The notes under the pieces were generated by a model, which searched no databases, was not told the origin of the DNA, and saw only the letters and a list, made by a program, of their open reading frames with translations. A stretch of 64,000 nt of DNA from Acinetobacter sp. XS-4 (GTDB lineage: Bacteria > Pseudomonadota > Gammaproteobacteria > Pseudomonadales > Moraxellaceae). Shown here in pieces: positions 10,240 to 19,102 of this stretch. Numbering within the stretch: position 1 is the first letter of the stretch; every line of letters begins with the position of its first letter. Location: NCBI RefSeq assembly GCF_023920705.1, contig NZ_CP094657.1, positions 2,542,001 through 2,606,000 on the forward strand. The letters are read 5' to 3'. The position numbers were made by a program, and so were the translations under genes.

Positions 10240-10674
10240 ATGGAAAGCCAGAAATACACAGGTCTTGAGTTTTTAACCGCTTTAAAAAATGGTGAAATTT
10301 CCCCATCACCTATGGCTCATACCATACCGATGAAACTCGTTGAAGTATCCGAAGGTAAAGCAACTTATAAAGTTACTCCTCGCAAAGAACATAGAAATAT
10401 ACAAGGCGGTGTACACGGCGGCTTTTGCGCCACAGCGTTAGATACAGCAACAGGCAGCGCAGCTCATACTCTACTTGAACATGGCGTTGGCTATGGAACC
10501 ATTGATTTAAATGTAAAAATGATCCGTCCCATGCAGGTTGATACGTCTTACTATGCGATAGCCGAATTGATTAATGCGGGCCGTAATATTATTAGTACCG
10601 AAGGAAAAATCGTAGATGAAAGCGGCAAAGTGTATGCCTTTGCTTCGGCAACCTTAATGATTATTCGCAAATAA
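10240..10674 (+). CDS. PaaI-family hot-dog thioesterase
   Basis: A 144-residue single hot-dog-domain protein. RNIQGGVHGGFCATALDTATGSAAHT near residues 50-75 is the helix-and-loop signature of the PaaI/YbgC-type thioesterases (the HGG motif followed by an acidic residue on the central helix). These tetrameric cytosolic enzymes hydrolyse aryl- or acyl-CoA esters, often to rescue CoA in catabolic pathways. The AAGGAC ribosome-binding site supports the ATG at 10240. It is transcribed alone, from a gap with an IclR-type dyad, and ends at a terminator that overlaps the neighbouring gene. Confidence 0.85.
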   Translation: MESQKYTGLEFLTALKNGEISPSPMAHTIPMKLVEVSEGKATYKVTPRKEHRNIQGGVHGGFCATALDTATGSAAHTLLEHGVGYGTIDLNVKMIRPMQVDTSYYAIAELINAGRNIISTEGKIVDESGKVYAFASATLMIIRK

Positions 10675-10684
10675 TAAAATATTG

Positions 10685-10708
10685 AAGCTCCTGTTTATGG
10701 AGCTTTTT
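10685..10708 (+). terminator. Intrinsic terminator of the PaaI-like gene
   Basis: AAGCTCC (10685-10691) and GGAGCTT (10699-10705) pair around a 7-nt loop and are followed by more T residues. The hairpin covers the stop codon of the convergent MFS gene, which ends at 10695. Confidence 0.8.
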
Positions 10709-11912
10709 CATGCTTTGCAATCTTACCCATTTCATAAAAATCTAAGCGATCAATCATAAAACTTAATATTGCCATCGCTAAACCTAAAGCGGCACAAGCT
10801 TCCCATCCCCAATGTTTCCATGCATACACCGCAATAAAAGAACCTAAGGCTGCTCCACCAAAATATAAGGTCATATAAATTGAATTAATACGAGAACGTG
10901 CCTCGGCCGAAATTCGGTAGACCAGATTTTGATTAAGTACATGAAATGCCGACAAACCAAAGTACGCCATAACAACCCCAACAGCGTAGGCAACCAGAGA
11001 CTGCTGTGCAAAAAATAGTGGTATCCATGCACTCATTAATAGCCCCATGCAAATCACTGCAATTTTATTCTCAAGCCCTGCTGCAATTTTCTTACCTGCC
11101 CAAGGGGTCGCAAATACGCCTGCCAGTCCAACAATCCCAAATAAACCAATCTGGAAATCGTTAAAGTGATATGGTTCATTCGCCAAAATAAAAGTCATGG
11201 TAGTAAAAATCAGAGCCAAAATACCAAAGCCAATTCCTCCAGCAAAACCACGGCGCAATAAATGAGGCTGATGAGCTGCTAGTGAAAATAATGAACCATA
11301 AATCTGTAGAATATTGAGTTGGTGAGACTTACGTGCAATTGGTAACTTCACCCACATTATCCAAGCAAACACCAAAATGACAATTCCGCTAATTAAATAA
11401 ACCGTATGCCAAGACCAAACTGTAGAAAGTAAGCCTGCGATAGAACGCGCCAATAATATTCCCAAAAACAAACCGCTCATGAGAGTGCCTACAACTTGAG
11501 GGCTTTTTTTCGGGCTAGCTAAACCTGCGGCGAAAGGAACTAAAACTTGAGTCGCAATAGAAAAGAATGTCGCTAAAAAGGTAAAGCCATATAAAACTGG
11601 CAAGGTTTGACTTAAGGATAGCCCTACTTGTGCAAGGCCTGTACAACACATGAGCAAACAAATATAACTTCGCTTTTCAAAAAAGTCGCCTAAGGGAACC
11701 AATATAAAAAGGCCAACTGCATATGACAGTTGGCTAATGACAATGGTTAAAGCAACTTGATCGGCATTAACTTTTAATGCTTCTGCAATTGAATAGATTA
11801 AGGGCTGGTTATAATAGTTTGAACCCGCACAAATTCCACATGTCATTGCCATGATAAAAATAAAGCTTTTTGACAGTATATTTTCTGCATTGGGCTCAAC
11901 TATTTTTTCCAT
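10695..11912 (-). CDS. MFS transporter (NepI/YnfM-like)
   Basis: A 405-residue, 12-helix major facilitator protein with the loop 2-3 motif PLGDFFEKRSYI near residue 76. It is clearly paralogous to the MFS gene at 22853-24049; both contain an ICxGxNYxxQPLI start and an IYMTxYFxGGALG segment. This subfamily contains drug and purine/arabinose exporters, so efflux of a pathway intermediate is as likely as uptake. It lies downstream of dcaP on the same strand, 18 bp after its stop, and may be the last gene of the dca leftward operon. The ribosome-binding site is weak. Confidence 0.82.
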   Translation of the reverse strand: MEKIVEPNAENILSKSFIFIMAMTCGICAGSNYYNQPLIYSIAEALKVNADQVALTIVISQLSYAVGLFILVPLGDFFEKRSYICLLMCCTGLAQVGLSLSQTLPVLYGFTFLATFFSIATQVLVPFAAGLASPKKSPQVVGTLMSGLFLGILLARSIAGLLSTVWSWHTVYLISGIVILVFAWIMWVKLPIARKSHQLNILQIYGSLFSLAAHQPHLLRRGFAGGIGFGILALIFTTMTFILANEPYHFNDFQIGLFGIVGLAGVFATPWAGKKIAAGLENKIAVICMGLLMSAWIPLFFAQQSLVAYAVGVVMAYFGLSAFHVLNQNLVYRISAEARSRINSIYMTLYFGGAALGSFIAVYAWKHWGWEACAALGLAMAILSFMIDRLDFYEMGKIAKHEKAP

Positions 11913-11930
11913 TTTTAACTACGCCCTATT

Positions 11931-13247
11931 TTAAAATTTATACATCGATACAAAGTTTACGCGTGATACATCAGCGGTTCTGCCATCAAACACTTCTCTT
12001 TTGCCTTGATGATATTCCATACCAATATCCATTTGCTCAATCGGTGAATAGAAAACGTTAGCTGCGTAGTCCGTTAAGCGTTTGTTAGCATCTGGGTTGA
12101 GTTTGGCATAAGCCGTGTCATCATCATAATCAAACATTGAAGCTGATAAATTTGCACGCCATTGCTCATTAAATTTATATGAATAACCAATATTGATGCT
12201 ATTCAACTTATTCATAACCAAATCTGTTTTATCTTCGTTTAAAGAAAAATCACCCGCGGCATTTAAACTTGTTGAATTTGCCAAACCACTTTGGGTGGTG
12301 TACGGCATAAATTTTTGATCACCGACAATATATTGATAATTTGCTTGTACCGACTGCTGAGGTGTTAATTGATATTTTAAGCCACCTCCGGCGCCCCAGC
12401 TTACTTTCTTAACCGTGGCAGTTGCGACATCTGCGGATTTTTCATTAATAAACCCTTGAGCAAGTGCCGTTAAAGGCCCTTGTTTAAAGCTATAGCGACC
12501 CGTTAGAGTTGGAAATGCAGAGACTCTCGAACCTGTATATTCCAAGGCTACTTTTAAATCATTATTGGCATCAATTTTCCAGTCATAGCGAATTTGAGGA
12601 GTACGCGTATACGAGGTTCCCACAAATTGCGTGTAATCGACAGCTTCCGTACGGGTTTCCATGTTAGACATGAGTGACCATGTTTGACCAAAGGTCCAGT
12701 CTTTATAGGTAAAAAATGCATGACGGATACGGAATTTACCATCCCCCGTTCCCATGTTAGAGCTATCAAAGAAATCGGCTTCAATATTCCCTGTGACCGC
12801 TTTATTAGGACTATTAAAATAAACACCTAGTCGACTTGCATTAATCATGGCATCGGAACGCGCATGGTTTGAACGTTTTTCACTTTCAAAAGGGGCTCGG
12901 TACAAACTGCTGGTCGTTCTACCACCCGAGTCAGGTGATGATTTAAAATCGACCGCTGCATCAATACGAGCAATACCGTAAACCTTAACGTTATCCGTCC
13001 AAGTGACCCACGAAGGAGCAACTGGCTTCTCCGTTACAGTTGCTTTAGTTCTTTTAATGTTTTCTTCAATTTTTACTTGTTTGACTTGTAAATTATTTTG
13101 AGTTTGCTTTTGAGCTGCAAGTTCTGCTTTTAACTTTTGCAGCTCGGTTTCTAACAAATTAATTCTTTGTTCTGTAGTATCTGAAGAATTTGCAAAAATA
13201 GTCCCTGAAGCCGTAGCACAAGCTACAGCTAAAATTAATTTTCTCAT
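11931..13247 (-). CDS. dcaP: DcaP-type outer membrane porin
   Basis: A 438-residue outer membrane protein. Residues 1-19 are a signal peptide (MRKLILAVACATASGTIFA). Residues 24-70 form a heptad-rich segment (EQRINLLETELQKLKAELAAQKQ) predicted to be a periplasmic coiled coil. The rest alternates as a beta-barrel and ends in an aromatic residue (SMYKF), as expected for BAM substrates. DcaP porins are trimeric and pass dicarboxylates and other anionic solutes. It follows the CoA-transferase genes by 38 bp and has its own AAGGA site, so it is a member of the leftward dca operon supplying dicarboxylic acid uptake across the outer membrane. Confidence 0.92.
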   Translation of the reverse strand: MRKLILAVACATASGTIFANSSDTTEQRINLLETELQKLKAELAAQKQTQNNLQVKQVKIEENIKRTKATVTEKPVAPSWVTWTDNVKVYGIARIDAAVDFKSSPDSGGRTTSSLYRAPFESEKRSNHARSDAMINASRLGVYFNSPNKAVTGNIEADFFDSSNMGTGDGKFRIRHAFFTYKDWTFGQTWSLMSNMETRTEAVDYTQFVGTSYTRTPQIRYDWKIDANNDLKVALEYTGSRVSAFPTLTGRYSFKQGPLTALAQGFINEKSADVATATVKKVSWGAGGGLKYQLTPQQSVQANYQYIVGDQKFMPYTTQSGLANSTSLNAAGDFSLNEDKTDLVMNKLNSINIGYSYKFNEQWRANLSASMFDYDDDTAYAKLNPDANKRLTDYAANVFYSPIEQMDIGMEYHQGKREVFDGRTADVSRVNFVSMYKF

Positions 13248-13285
13248 CTTTTAATCCTTAAAGAAGCGTTTTTTCCGTGTGTAAT

Positions 13286-13939
13286 TTAGGCTACACGTGC
13301 ATCTATTAGCTCACAGTCCGTGACTGCCTGTAATTCATCAAGACTTAAGCCATCTACCATTTCCGTCACATAAGCTTTTTGATCTTTCAGTTCAATAATG
13401 CATAAATCGGTATAAATACGGTTTACACACTGCTCACCTGTCATTGGATATGTAAGTTCCTTTACAATCTTGGACTCACCTTTTTTGGTGACATGTTCCA
13501 TATAGACATAAATCGTTTTTGCGCCGACCGCCAAATCCATAGCACCGCCGACTGCTGGCACATCATCTGCTTTACCAGTATGCCAGTTTGCCAAATCTCC
13601 ATTTACAGCAACTTGGAATGCACCAATCACACAAATGTCCAGATGGCCACCACGCATAATGTCAAACGAGTCACCATGATGCATAAAGCATCCACCATCT
13701 AATAAAGTGACAAGTTCTTTTCCAGCATTAACTAAATCTTGGTCTTCTTCACCAGGTTGTGGTGGTGGACCAAAAGCCAAGACACCATTTTCCGAATGTA
13801 AAAAGATTTCTTTGTCTTTTGGCAAAAATTTAGCAACGTTGGTCGGTAAGCCAATCCCTAAATTCACATAAGAACCTTCAGGAATGTCATTGGCAATGAG
13901 TTTGGCAATATCTTCACGAGAACGCTTTTGAACTGACAT
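13286..13939 (-). CDS. dcaJ: Dicarboxylate CoA-transferase subunit B
   Basis: The beta subunit (217 residues from this start) of a class I 3-oxoacid/dicarboxylate CoA-transferase. The HSENGVLAFGPPPQPGEEDQD segment holds the catalytic glutamate in the family motif SENG. The frame stays open 57 bp further upstream, but the ATG at 13939 has GGAGATAT before it and forms a TAATG overlap with subunit A, so the shorter form is chosen. With DcaI it should move CoA from succinyl-CoA to adipate or related dicarboxylates. It resembles PcaJ of the 3-oxoadipate pathway; the dca assignment rests on gene order. Confidence 0.9.
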   Translation of the reverse strand: MSVQKRSREDIAKLIANDIPEGSYVNLGIGLPTNVAKFLPKDKEIFLHSENGVLAFGPPPQPGEEDQDLVNAGKELVTLLDGGCFMHHGDSFDIMRGGHLDICVIGAFQVAVNGDLANWHTGKADDVPAVGGAMDLAVGAKTIYVYMEHVTKKGESKIVKELTYPMTGEQCVNRIYTDLCIIELKDQKAYVTEMVDGLSLDELQAVTDCELIDARVA

Positions 13940-14607
13940 TAGATATCTCCTACTTTTACAACATGCTGAACAAAAATTCCCGGTGTAATAATGCACTCTG
14001 GATCAAGCGTTCCTAGCTCTACGGTGTCATTCACTTGAACAATGGTGGTCTTGGCAGCTTTTGCCATAATTGGACCAAAATTGCGGGCTGCTTTACGGTA
14101 AGTTAAATTGCCCCAGCGGTCAGCTTTATCGGCATAAATCAGTGCAAAATCGGCTTCAAGTGGATATTCAAGCACATAGTTTTTACCGTTAATGGTTCGA
14201 GTTTCTTTGCCCTCGGCAACTTTGGTGCCATAACCAGTCGGAGTAAAAATAGCACCGAGACCCGCACCTGCTGCCTGAATACGACATGCCAAATTACCTT
14301 GCGGAACCAGTTCCAACTCAATTTTTCCTGCGCGATATAAGTCTTGAAAAACGGTTGATCCAGCAGATTTTGGAAATGAACAAATCATTTTTTTAACGCA
14401 ACCGGCAATAATCAGATTTGTTAAACCACGATCACCAGAAGCCGCATTGTTATTTACAATGGTGAGTTCTTTTTTCCCTAAATCAATTAAGGCTTCAATT
14501 AATTCAGCAGGTTGCCCCGTTACACCAAACCCGCCTGTCATGATGGTTGCTCCATCAGGAATAGCTTTTAAAATCGGTTCAATGTCACTGGTGATTTTAT
14601 TTATCAT
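13939..14607 (-). CDS. dcaI: Dicarboxylate CoA-transferase subunit A
   Basis: The 222-residue alpha subunit of a class I CoA-transferase, with the GGFGVTGQPAELIEAL glycine-rich loop near residue 26 and VPQGNLACRIQAAGAGLGA near residue 102, both family hallmarks. It pairs with the subunit B gene that overlaps its stop by 1 bp. It resembles PcaI, but it sits directly after the DcaK transporter gene and before dcaP, reproducing the dcaA-K-I-J-P order. The likely role is activation of imported dicarboxylic acids to the CoA ester for beta-oxidation. A good AAGGGAC site precedes the ATG. Confidence 0.9.
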   Translation of the reverse strand: MINKITSDIEPILKAIPDGATIMTGGFGVTGQPAELIEALIDLGKKELTIVNNNAASGDRGLTNLIIAGCVKKMICSFPKSAGSTVFQDLYRAGKIELELVPQGNLACRIQAAGAGLGAIFTPTGYGTKVAEGKETRTINGKNYVLEYPLEADFALIYADKADRWGNLTYRKAARNFGPIMAKAAKTTIVQVNDTVELGTLDPECIITPGIFVQHVVKVGDI

Positions 14608-14654
14608 CTCACTTGTCCCTTTTCATCCTTAATTTAAGGTGACAGATTGATCTG

Positions 14655-15938
14655 TCACTCTGCCTTTTGCGGGTTAAATAGTCGGTCTTTAATAAATAAC
14701 AATGGGATTACACCGCAGATAAAATAAGCCGCAGCCATCACCAAAAGTCCTAAGCCAATAGAACCATTCTGTGATAAATAACCAATTGTTAATGGAGAGA
14801 AAATTGAAAGTACTTTACCAATGTTATAAGCACCACCCACTGCCGAACCTCGGATAGATGTCGGGAAACTTTCCGTCATATAAGTGGCATTAATTGCGTA
14901 TGGAATACCGTACAGGAACCCGAAGAACAGCATCATCCATAAAATGTTGGTTGGTGTATTTAAATAGACAATGACCGGAATAAATAAGGCTGTACCAATG
15001 GTTCCGAAAGCGAATACAGCACGGCGTCCTAATTTGTCGGCAACGATTCCTGCAATCACTTTGGCAAACATCATAATCAAGAACGTACCGACCATATACA
15101 TGGCCATTTCTTTAAACTTGATGCCAAGATCAGACTCTAAATAAGCTGGTAACCAGTTACTTACCCCGTAATAACCGAACTGCAATGCACCTGTACTAAT
15201 AATCCAGAGAACAAACATGGTGCCATGTTTCTTATCTCTTAAAATTTCAAGATATGGGTTTTGACGTTTTTTAGGTTGGTTACTTTGAGCAACTTCTAGC
15301 GCTTTTAATTGACGCGCTTTTTTCCAAGACTCAGGTTCAGGTACACAAAAGTGCATTAAAATTGACAATACCAAAGGGGTAATCGCAATCCAATACAGGA
15401 AACGCCAGCCATGTTCAGGAATAATATGACCTGCCAATAAGGTCGCTAACAAAGAACCTAAGGTATAACCCGTCATGAGAGTAGCCAAAACAGTCGAGCG
15501 ATGTTTGGTTGGCACCATTTCTGACATTAAAATATTGCAAGCAATATAAAGTGCGCCTAAACCCATCGCTCCAAAAGTTCTTAAAACTGCAAATTGCATA
15601 TAAGAATCGGTAAAACCCAGCGCACAGGTTAAAACTGAAGAATAAGCAATAAAGAACACAATAATGCGAACCCGTCCAAAACGGTCACATGCCCAGCCCC
15701 CAATCAAGCCACCAATTGCTGAACCTAAAAGTGTTAAACTACCTAATGTTCCAGCTTGTACACCCGTTAAATGAAACTCTGCTTTAAGACTGGTCAGGCT
15801 CAATGCCAAAAAACCTAAGTCTGCCCCATCACACAACAATGTTAAAAAAGCGAATATAAATGCGGTAATCCAAATTTTTTTTGGTGTCTGGATAGCTTCA
15901 CTGCTAGCCGTATTTTGTGCAACGGTTTCTGTTGTCAT
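14655..15938 (-). CDS. dcaK: AAHS-family MFS dicarboxylate transporter
   Basis: A 427-residue inner-membrane symporter with 12 predicted helices. The loop 2-3 motif GGWACDRFGRVRI near residue 85 and a related ADKLGRR motif in the second half mark the aromatic-acid:H+ symporter (PcaK-like) family. The frame opens upstream, but the ATG at 15938 has GAGGATAT at good spacing, so 15938 is preferred to 15980. It follows dcaA by 57 bp and precedes dcaI, so it probably imports the dicarboxylic acid. A close paralogue is encoded at 29963-31213. Confidence 0.9.
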   Translation of the reverse strand: MTTETVAQNTASSEAIQTPKKIWITAFIFAFLTLLCDGADLGFLALSLTSLKAEFHLTGVQAGTLGSLTLLGSAIGGLIGGWACDRFGRVRIIVFFIAYSSVLTCALGFTDSYMQFAVLRTFGAMGLGALYIACNILMSEMVPTKHRSTVLATLMTGYTLGSLLATLLAGHIIPEHGWRFLYWIAITPLVLSILMHFCVPEPESWKKARQLKALEVAQSNQPKKRQNPYLEILRDKKHGTMFVLWIISTGALQFGYYGVSNWLPAYLESDLGIKFKEMAMYMVGTFLIMMFAKVIAGIVADKLGRRAVFAFGTIGTALFIPVIVYLNTPTNILWMMLFFGFLYGIPYAINATYMTESFPTSIRGSAVGGAYNIGKVLSIFSPLTIGYLSQNGSIGLGLLVMAAAYFICGVIPLLFIKDRLFNPQKAE

Positions 15939-15995
15939 GTCCATATCCTCAGAAGGAACATGAGGCATCCAATGCCTCATGGCATTTGTTTTTTA

Positions 15996-17150
15996 TTAGG
16001 TAGTAGCTTCCCTAATCATGTTTTTGGCAATAATAATTTGTTGAACTTGCGTGGTTCCTTCATACAAACGGAACAAACGGACATCTCGATAAAAACGCTC
16101 AATGGCATATTCACTGATATAGCCTGCGCCACCGTGAATTTGTACACATCGATCAGCAACACGGCCACACATTTCAGTTGCAAACATTTTTGCGCAAGAT
16201 GCTTCTGTACTAATGTTTTCGCCATTATCTCGGCGACGGGCAGCATCTAAAACCATACATTTAGCCGCATAAATCTCGGCTTTTGAGTCGGCGAGCATCG
16301 CTTGAATCAGCTGGAAGTTCGCAATAGGCTGACCAAACTGTTTGCGCTCAATTGCATAGTGCAGTGCGTCGTTTAACATACGCTCAGAAACACCCACGCT
16401 ATATGCACCAATGTGCAAACGCCCTTTATCAAGCACTTTCATGGCCGTTTTAAAACCGACACCTTCTACCCCACCAATGAGTGCAGAAGCAGGCACACGG
16501 CAGTTTTCAAAAATTACATCACAGGTATGTGAACCCTTTTGCCCCATTTTTTGGTCAATTTTGCCCAAAGTAATACCTGGCGTATTAGCCTCAACTAAAA
16601 AAGCTGAAATACCACCTGACCCTTTAATTTCAGGATTCGTTCGAGCCATGACGGTGAAAGTTGCAGCATGGGGTGCATTGGTAATAAAACGCTTGGTGCC
16701 GTTTAATACATAAAAATCGCCGTCTTTTACTGCACTGGTTTTTAAAGATGCAGCATCAGAACCAGATTCAGGCTCAGTTAAACAAAATGAACCAATAATT
16801 TCGCCACTTGCATAACGCGGTAAATATTTTTGCTTTTGCTCTTCTGTACCATCAATCAAAATTGCACTTGAGCCAATACCGTTATTGGTACCAATTAAAG
16901 AACGGAAAGCTGGTGAAGTTTGCCCAAGTTCAAATGCAACTCTGACCTCTTCTTCCATAGTAATGCCTAGGCCACCATATTCTTCAGGAATTGTGAGGCC
17001 AAATAAACCAAGCTCACGCATTTGCTGCACAATGTCATCTGGAATTTTGTCTTTCTCTACCACTTCGTTTTCACGAGGTATCAATTCATTTTTTACAAAA
17101 TCTCGAATTGTTGAAAGTAACTGCTCCAACATCCCTTCATCACGGATCAT
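15996..17150 (-). CDS. dcaA: Dicarboxylyl-CoA dehydrogenase
   Basis: A 384-residue acyl-CoA dehydrogenase of the standard short class. CLTEPESGSDAAS near residue 123 is the FAD-binding loop. The C-terminal IHGGAGYISEYAIERFYRDVR and LYEGTTQ motifs contain the glutamate that in this family is the catalytic base. It should form the 2-enoyl-CoA of adipyl-CoA or a related dicarboxylyl-CoA. First gene of the leftward dca operon, with a GGGAGAT site. Knockouts of dcaA in ADP1 are reported to lose growth on adipate. It is strikingly similar to the protein encoded at 28750-29901, with many stretches of 15 or more identical residues. Confidence 0.92.
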   Translation of the reverse strand: MIRDEGMLEQLLSTIRDFVKNELIPRENEVVEKDKIPDDIVQQMRELGLFGLTIPEEYGGLGITMEEEVRVAFELGQTSPAFRSLIGTNNGIGSSAILIDGTEEQKQKYLPRYASGEIIGSFCLTEPESGSDAASLKTSAVKDGDFYVLNGTKRFITNAPHAATFTVMARTNPEIKGSGGISAFLVEANTPGITLGKIDQKMGQKGSHTCDVIFENCRVPASALIGGVEGVGFKTAMKVLDKGRLHIGAYSVGVSERMLNDALHYAIERKQFGQPIANFQLIQAMLADSKAEIYAAKCMVLDAARRRDNGENISTEASCAKMFATEMCGRVADRCVQIHGGAGYISEYAIERFYRDVRLFRLYEGTTQVQQIIIAKNMIREATT

Positions 17151-17461
17151 CTGTGATCTCCCTTTTTATGTATTTCCATCGCACCCATCAGCCATCTCCA
17201 GCTTGTCTGGATACCATGTTTTAAATCTTGTTTACTGCGGATGTGTTTCATAGTACGAGAACAAAAACACCAATTTCAAGCTTTTTTGAAAATTAATTTC
17301 GTTAAACGAAATTTAAAAAATCACCCACACGGAATATCAAGTACTTAGCTTATTTCATGGATCATAATCGTTAGAACAGACTAAATAAGACTTGAAATAA
17401 ATTCCAAAACAAGCATCATAAAAGGAATATAGTTTTGATGTGCGAAACAAGGAATTCAAAA
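17151..17461. promoter_or_regulatory. Divergent dca control region
   Basis: This 311-bp gap separates the leftward dcaA operon from the rightward enoyl-CoA hydratase operon and must contain both promoters. Its strongest element is the 19-bp dyad at 17295-17313. The rest is AT-rich without a convincing sigma-70 box pair. Confidence 0.6.
17295..17313. promoter_or_regulatory. Putative regulator binding dyad in the dca promoter
   Basis: AATTTCGTT-A-AACGAAATT is a perfect 9-1-9 dyad about 145 bp from each flanking gene. Its outer TTTCG/CGAAA half-sites equal those of the IclR-type dyads before other genes of this region; the two inner positions of each arm differ. Confidence 0.6.
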
Positions 17462-18250
17462 ATGAGTGTATCAATAGGGAATAATTTCGTAGAAGTCGAC
17501 TTTTCTATTCAAAAAATAGCAATTGTAAAAATAAATCGACCTGAAGCAAAAAATGCACTGAATACAGAGGTTCGCAAACAACTAGCACAAGCTTTTACTG
17601 AATTAAGTTTTAACGATGAGATCAATGCAGTTGTGCTCACAGGTGGCGAAGAAGTCTTTGCCGCAGGTGCAGATTTAAAGGAAATGGCAACAGCAACCTC
17701 CACAGAAATGCTATTGCGTCATACAGAACGTTATTGGAACGCGATTGCTCAATGCCCTAAACCAGTCATTGCTGCTGTAAATGGTTATGCACTGGGTGGT
17801 GGCTGTGAACTTGCAATGCATGCCGATATTATTATTGCTGGTAAAGGTGCAACCTTTGGTCAACCGGAAATTAAAGTCGGTTTAATGCCGGGTGCTGGTG
17901 GTACACAACGTTTGTTCCGTGCTATCGGTAAATTTCATGCCATGCGCATGATTATGACAGGTGCCATGGTGAAAGCCGAAGAAGCTTATATCATTGGTCT
18001 TGTTTCACAAGTCACAGAAGATGACCAAACGATTCCAACTGCGATTCAAATGGCGCAAAGCCTCGCAAAAATGCCTCCTATTGCCCTGCAACAAATTAAA
18101 GAAGTTGCCTTAATGAGCGAAGATGTTCCATTAAATGCAGGCTTAACGCTAGAACGAAAAGCATTCCAGTTACTGTTTTCTACCGAAGATAAAAATGAAG
18201 GCGTTCAAGCTTTTATTGAAAAACGTAAACCGTCTTATCAAGGTAAATAA
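17462..18250 (+). CDS. dcaE: Enoyl-CoA hydratase (dicarboxylate beta-oxidation)
   Basis: A 262-residue crotonase-fold protein that hydrates 2-enoyl-CoA to 3-hydroxyacyl-CoA. The oxyanion-hole residues are in FAAGADLKEM near residue 61 and NGYALGGGCELAM near residue 102. The glutamate pair expected for hydration is present in QPEIKVGLMPGAGGTQRL (QPE and PGAGG). The start at 17462 has AAGGAATT at good spacing; two in-frame ATGs upstream at 17435 and 17438 are less well placed. It is the first gene of the rightward operon, close to PaaF. The dcaE name follows the ADP1 cluster, where loss of the gene blocks adipate growth. Confidence 0.88.
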   Translation: MSVSIGNNFVEVDFSIQKIAIVKINRPEAKNALNTEVRKQLAQAFTELSFNDEINAVVLTGGEEVFAAGADLKEMATATSTEMLLRHTERYWNAIAQCPKPVIAAVNGYALGGGCELAMHADIIIAGKGATFGQPEIKVGLMPGAGGTQRLFRAIGKFHAMRMIMTGAMVKAEEAYIIGLVSQVTEDDQTIPTAIQMAQSLAKMPPIALQQIKEVALMSEDVPLNAGLTLERKAFQLLFSTEDKNEGVQAFIEKRKPSYQGK

Positions 18251-18279
18251 CTCAAAACCATAATAACAAAGGAATGAAT

Positions 18280-19041
18280 ATGACCAGAAAAGTATTGATT
18301 AGTGCAGGTGGTTCAGGGATTGGACGATGCATTGCCGAAGCATTTTTAAACAATCATGATGAAGTTTTCGTTTGTGATATTAATGCTAAAAGCCTAGAAC
18401 AGTTTCAGAAAGATTATCCAAAGCTGCATATACATACGTGCGATTTAGCTGATCATAAACAAATTAAGCTGATGTTTAGCCAAGCAGTTCAGAAACTTGG
18501 CGTTATTGATATTTTAGTCAATAACACAGGCATTTCAGGCCCGACCGTTGCAGCAGATGAGCTAAGTTTTGAAGATTGGAATACGGTCATTAATTTAAAC
18601 CTGAATAGCACTTTTTTAATTACCCAGTTAACCATCCCCTTTTTAAAGAAAGCACAGGCAGGTGTGATTATTAATATGTCTTCTATTGCTGGACGCTTAG
18701 GCTATCCATACAGATTAGCCTATTCCACCTCAAAATGGGGGCTGATTGGTTTTACCAAAACGCTCTCTATGGAACTTGGTGCAGATAACATTCGGGTTAA
18801 CGCTATTCTTCCAGGTGCGGTAGATGGTGATCGAGTTCAACGTGTATTACAGGCCCGTGCCGATGTAGCTCATACCTCACTTGAAGATGTGACCCAAAAT
18901 GCACTGAAAAATCAGTCGCTCAAATATTTTGTCAATCCAAAGCATATTGCAGATTTATGCCTATTTTTAGCATCAGACAGTGGCCGCTCTATTTCCGGTC
19001 AAATCTTACCAATTGATGGTGATAAACAATGCTTAAGCTAA
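18280..19041 (+). CDS. Short-chain dehydrogenase/reductase
   Basis: A classical SDR of 253 residues. The cofactor loop is SAGGSGIGRCIAE (TGxxxGxG variant) near residue 8, with aspartate in VCDIN suggesting NAD(H). NNTGISG replaces the usual NNAG. Catalytic Ser is in NMSSIAG and the YxxxK pair is in YSTSK. The ATG at 18280 is preferred over 18274 because of the AAGGA spacing. It lies between dcaE and the hydroxyacyl-CoA dehydrogenase in a tight operon, so it may oxidise a hydroxy- or branched intermediate or act as a second 3-hydroxyacyl-CoA dehydrogenase. The substrate cannot be fixed from sequence. Confidence 0.85.
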   Translation: MTRKVLISAGGSGIGRCIAEAFLNNHDEVFVCDINAKSLEQFQKDYPKLHIHTCDLADHKQIKLMFSQAVQKLGVIDILVNNTGISGPTVAADELSFEDWNTVINLNLNSTFLITQLTIPFLKKAQAGVIINMSSIAGRLGYPYRLAYSTSKWGLIGFTKTLSMELGADNIRVNAILPGAVDGDRVQRVLQARADVAHTSLEDVTQNALKNQSLKYFVNPKHIADLCLFLASDSGRSISGQILPIDGDKQCLS

Positions 19042-19102
19042 ATCACCAAACCCTATTTTTCCGTTTAATTTCAAATATAGATTAATCATCAGGATGATCG
19101 AC

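Noticed and set aside
13940..13996. Longer N-terminus for DcaJ
   Set aside because: The extension lies inside dcaI, is rich in cysteine and arginine unlike the family, and lacks a ribosome-binding site; the ATG at 13939 has a strong one.
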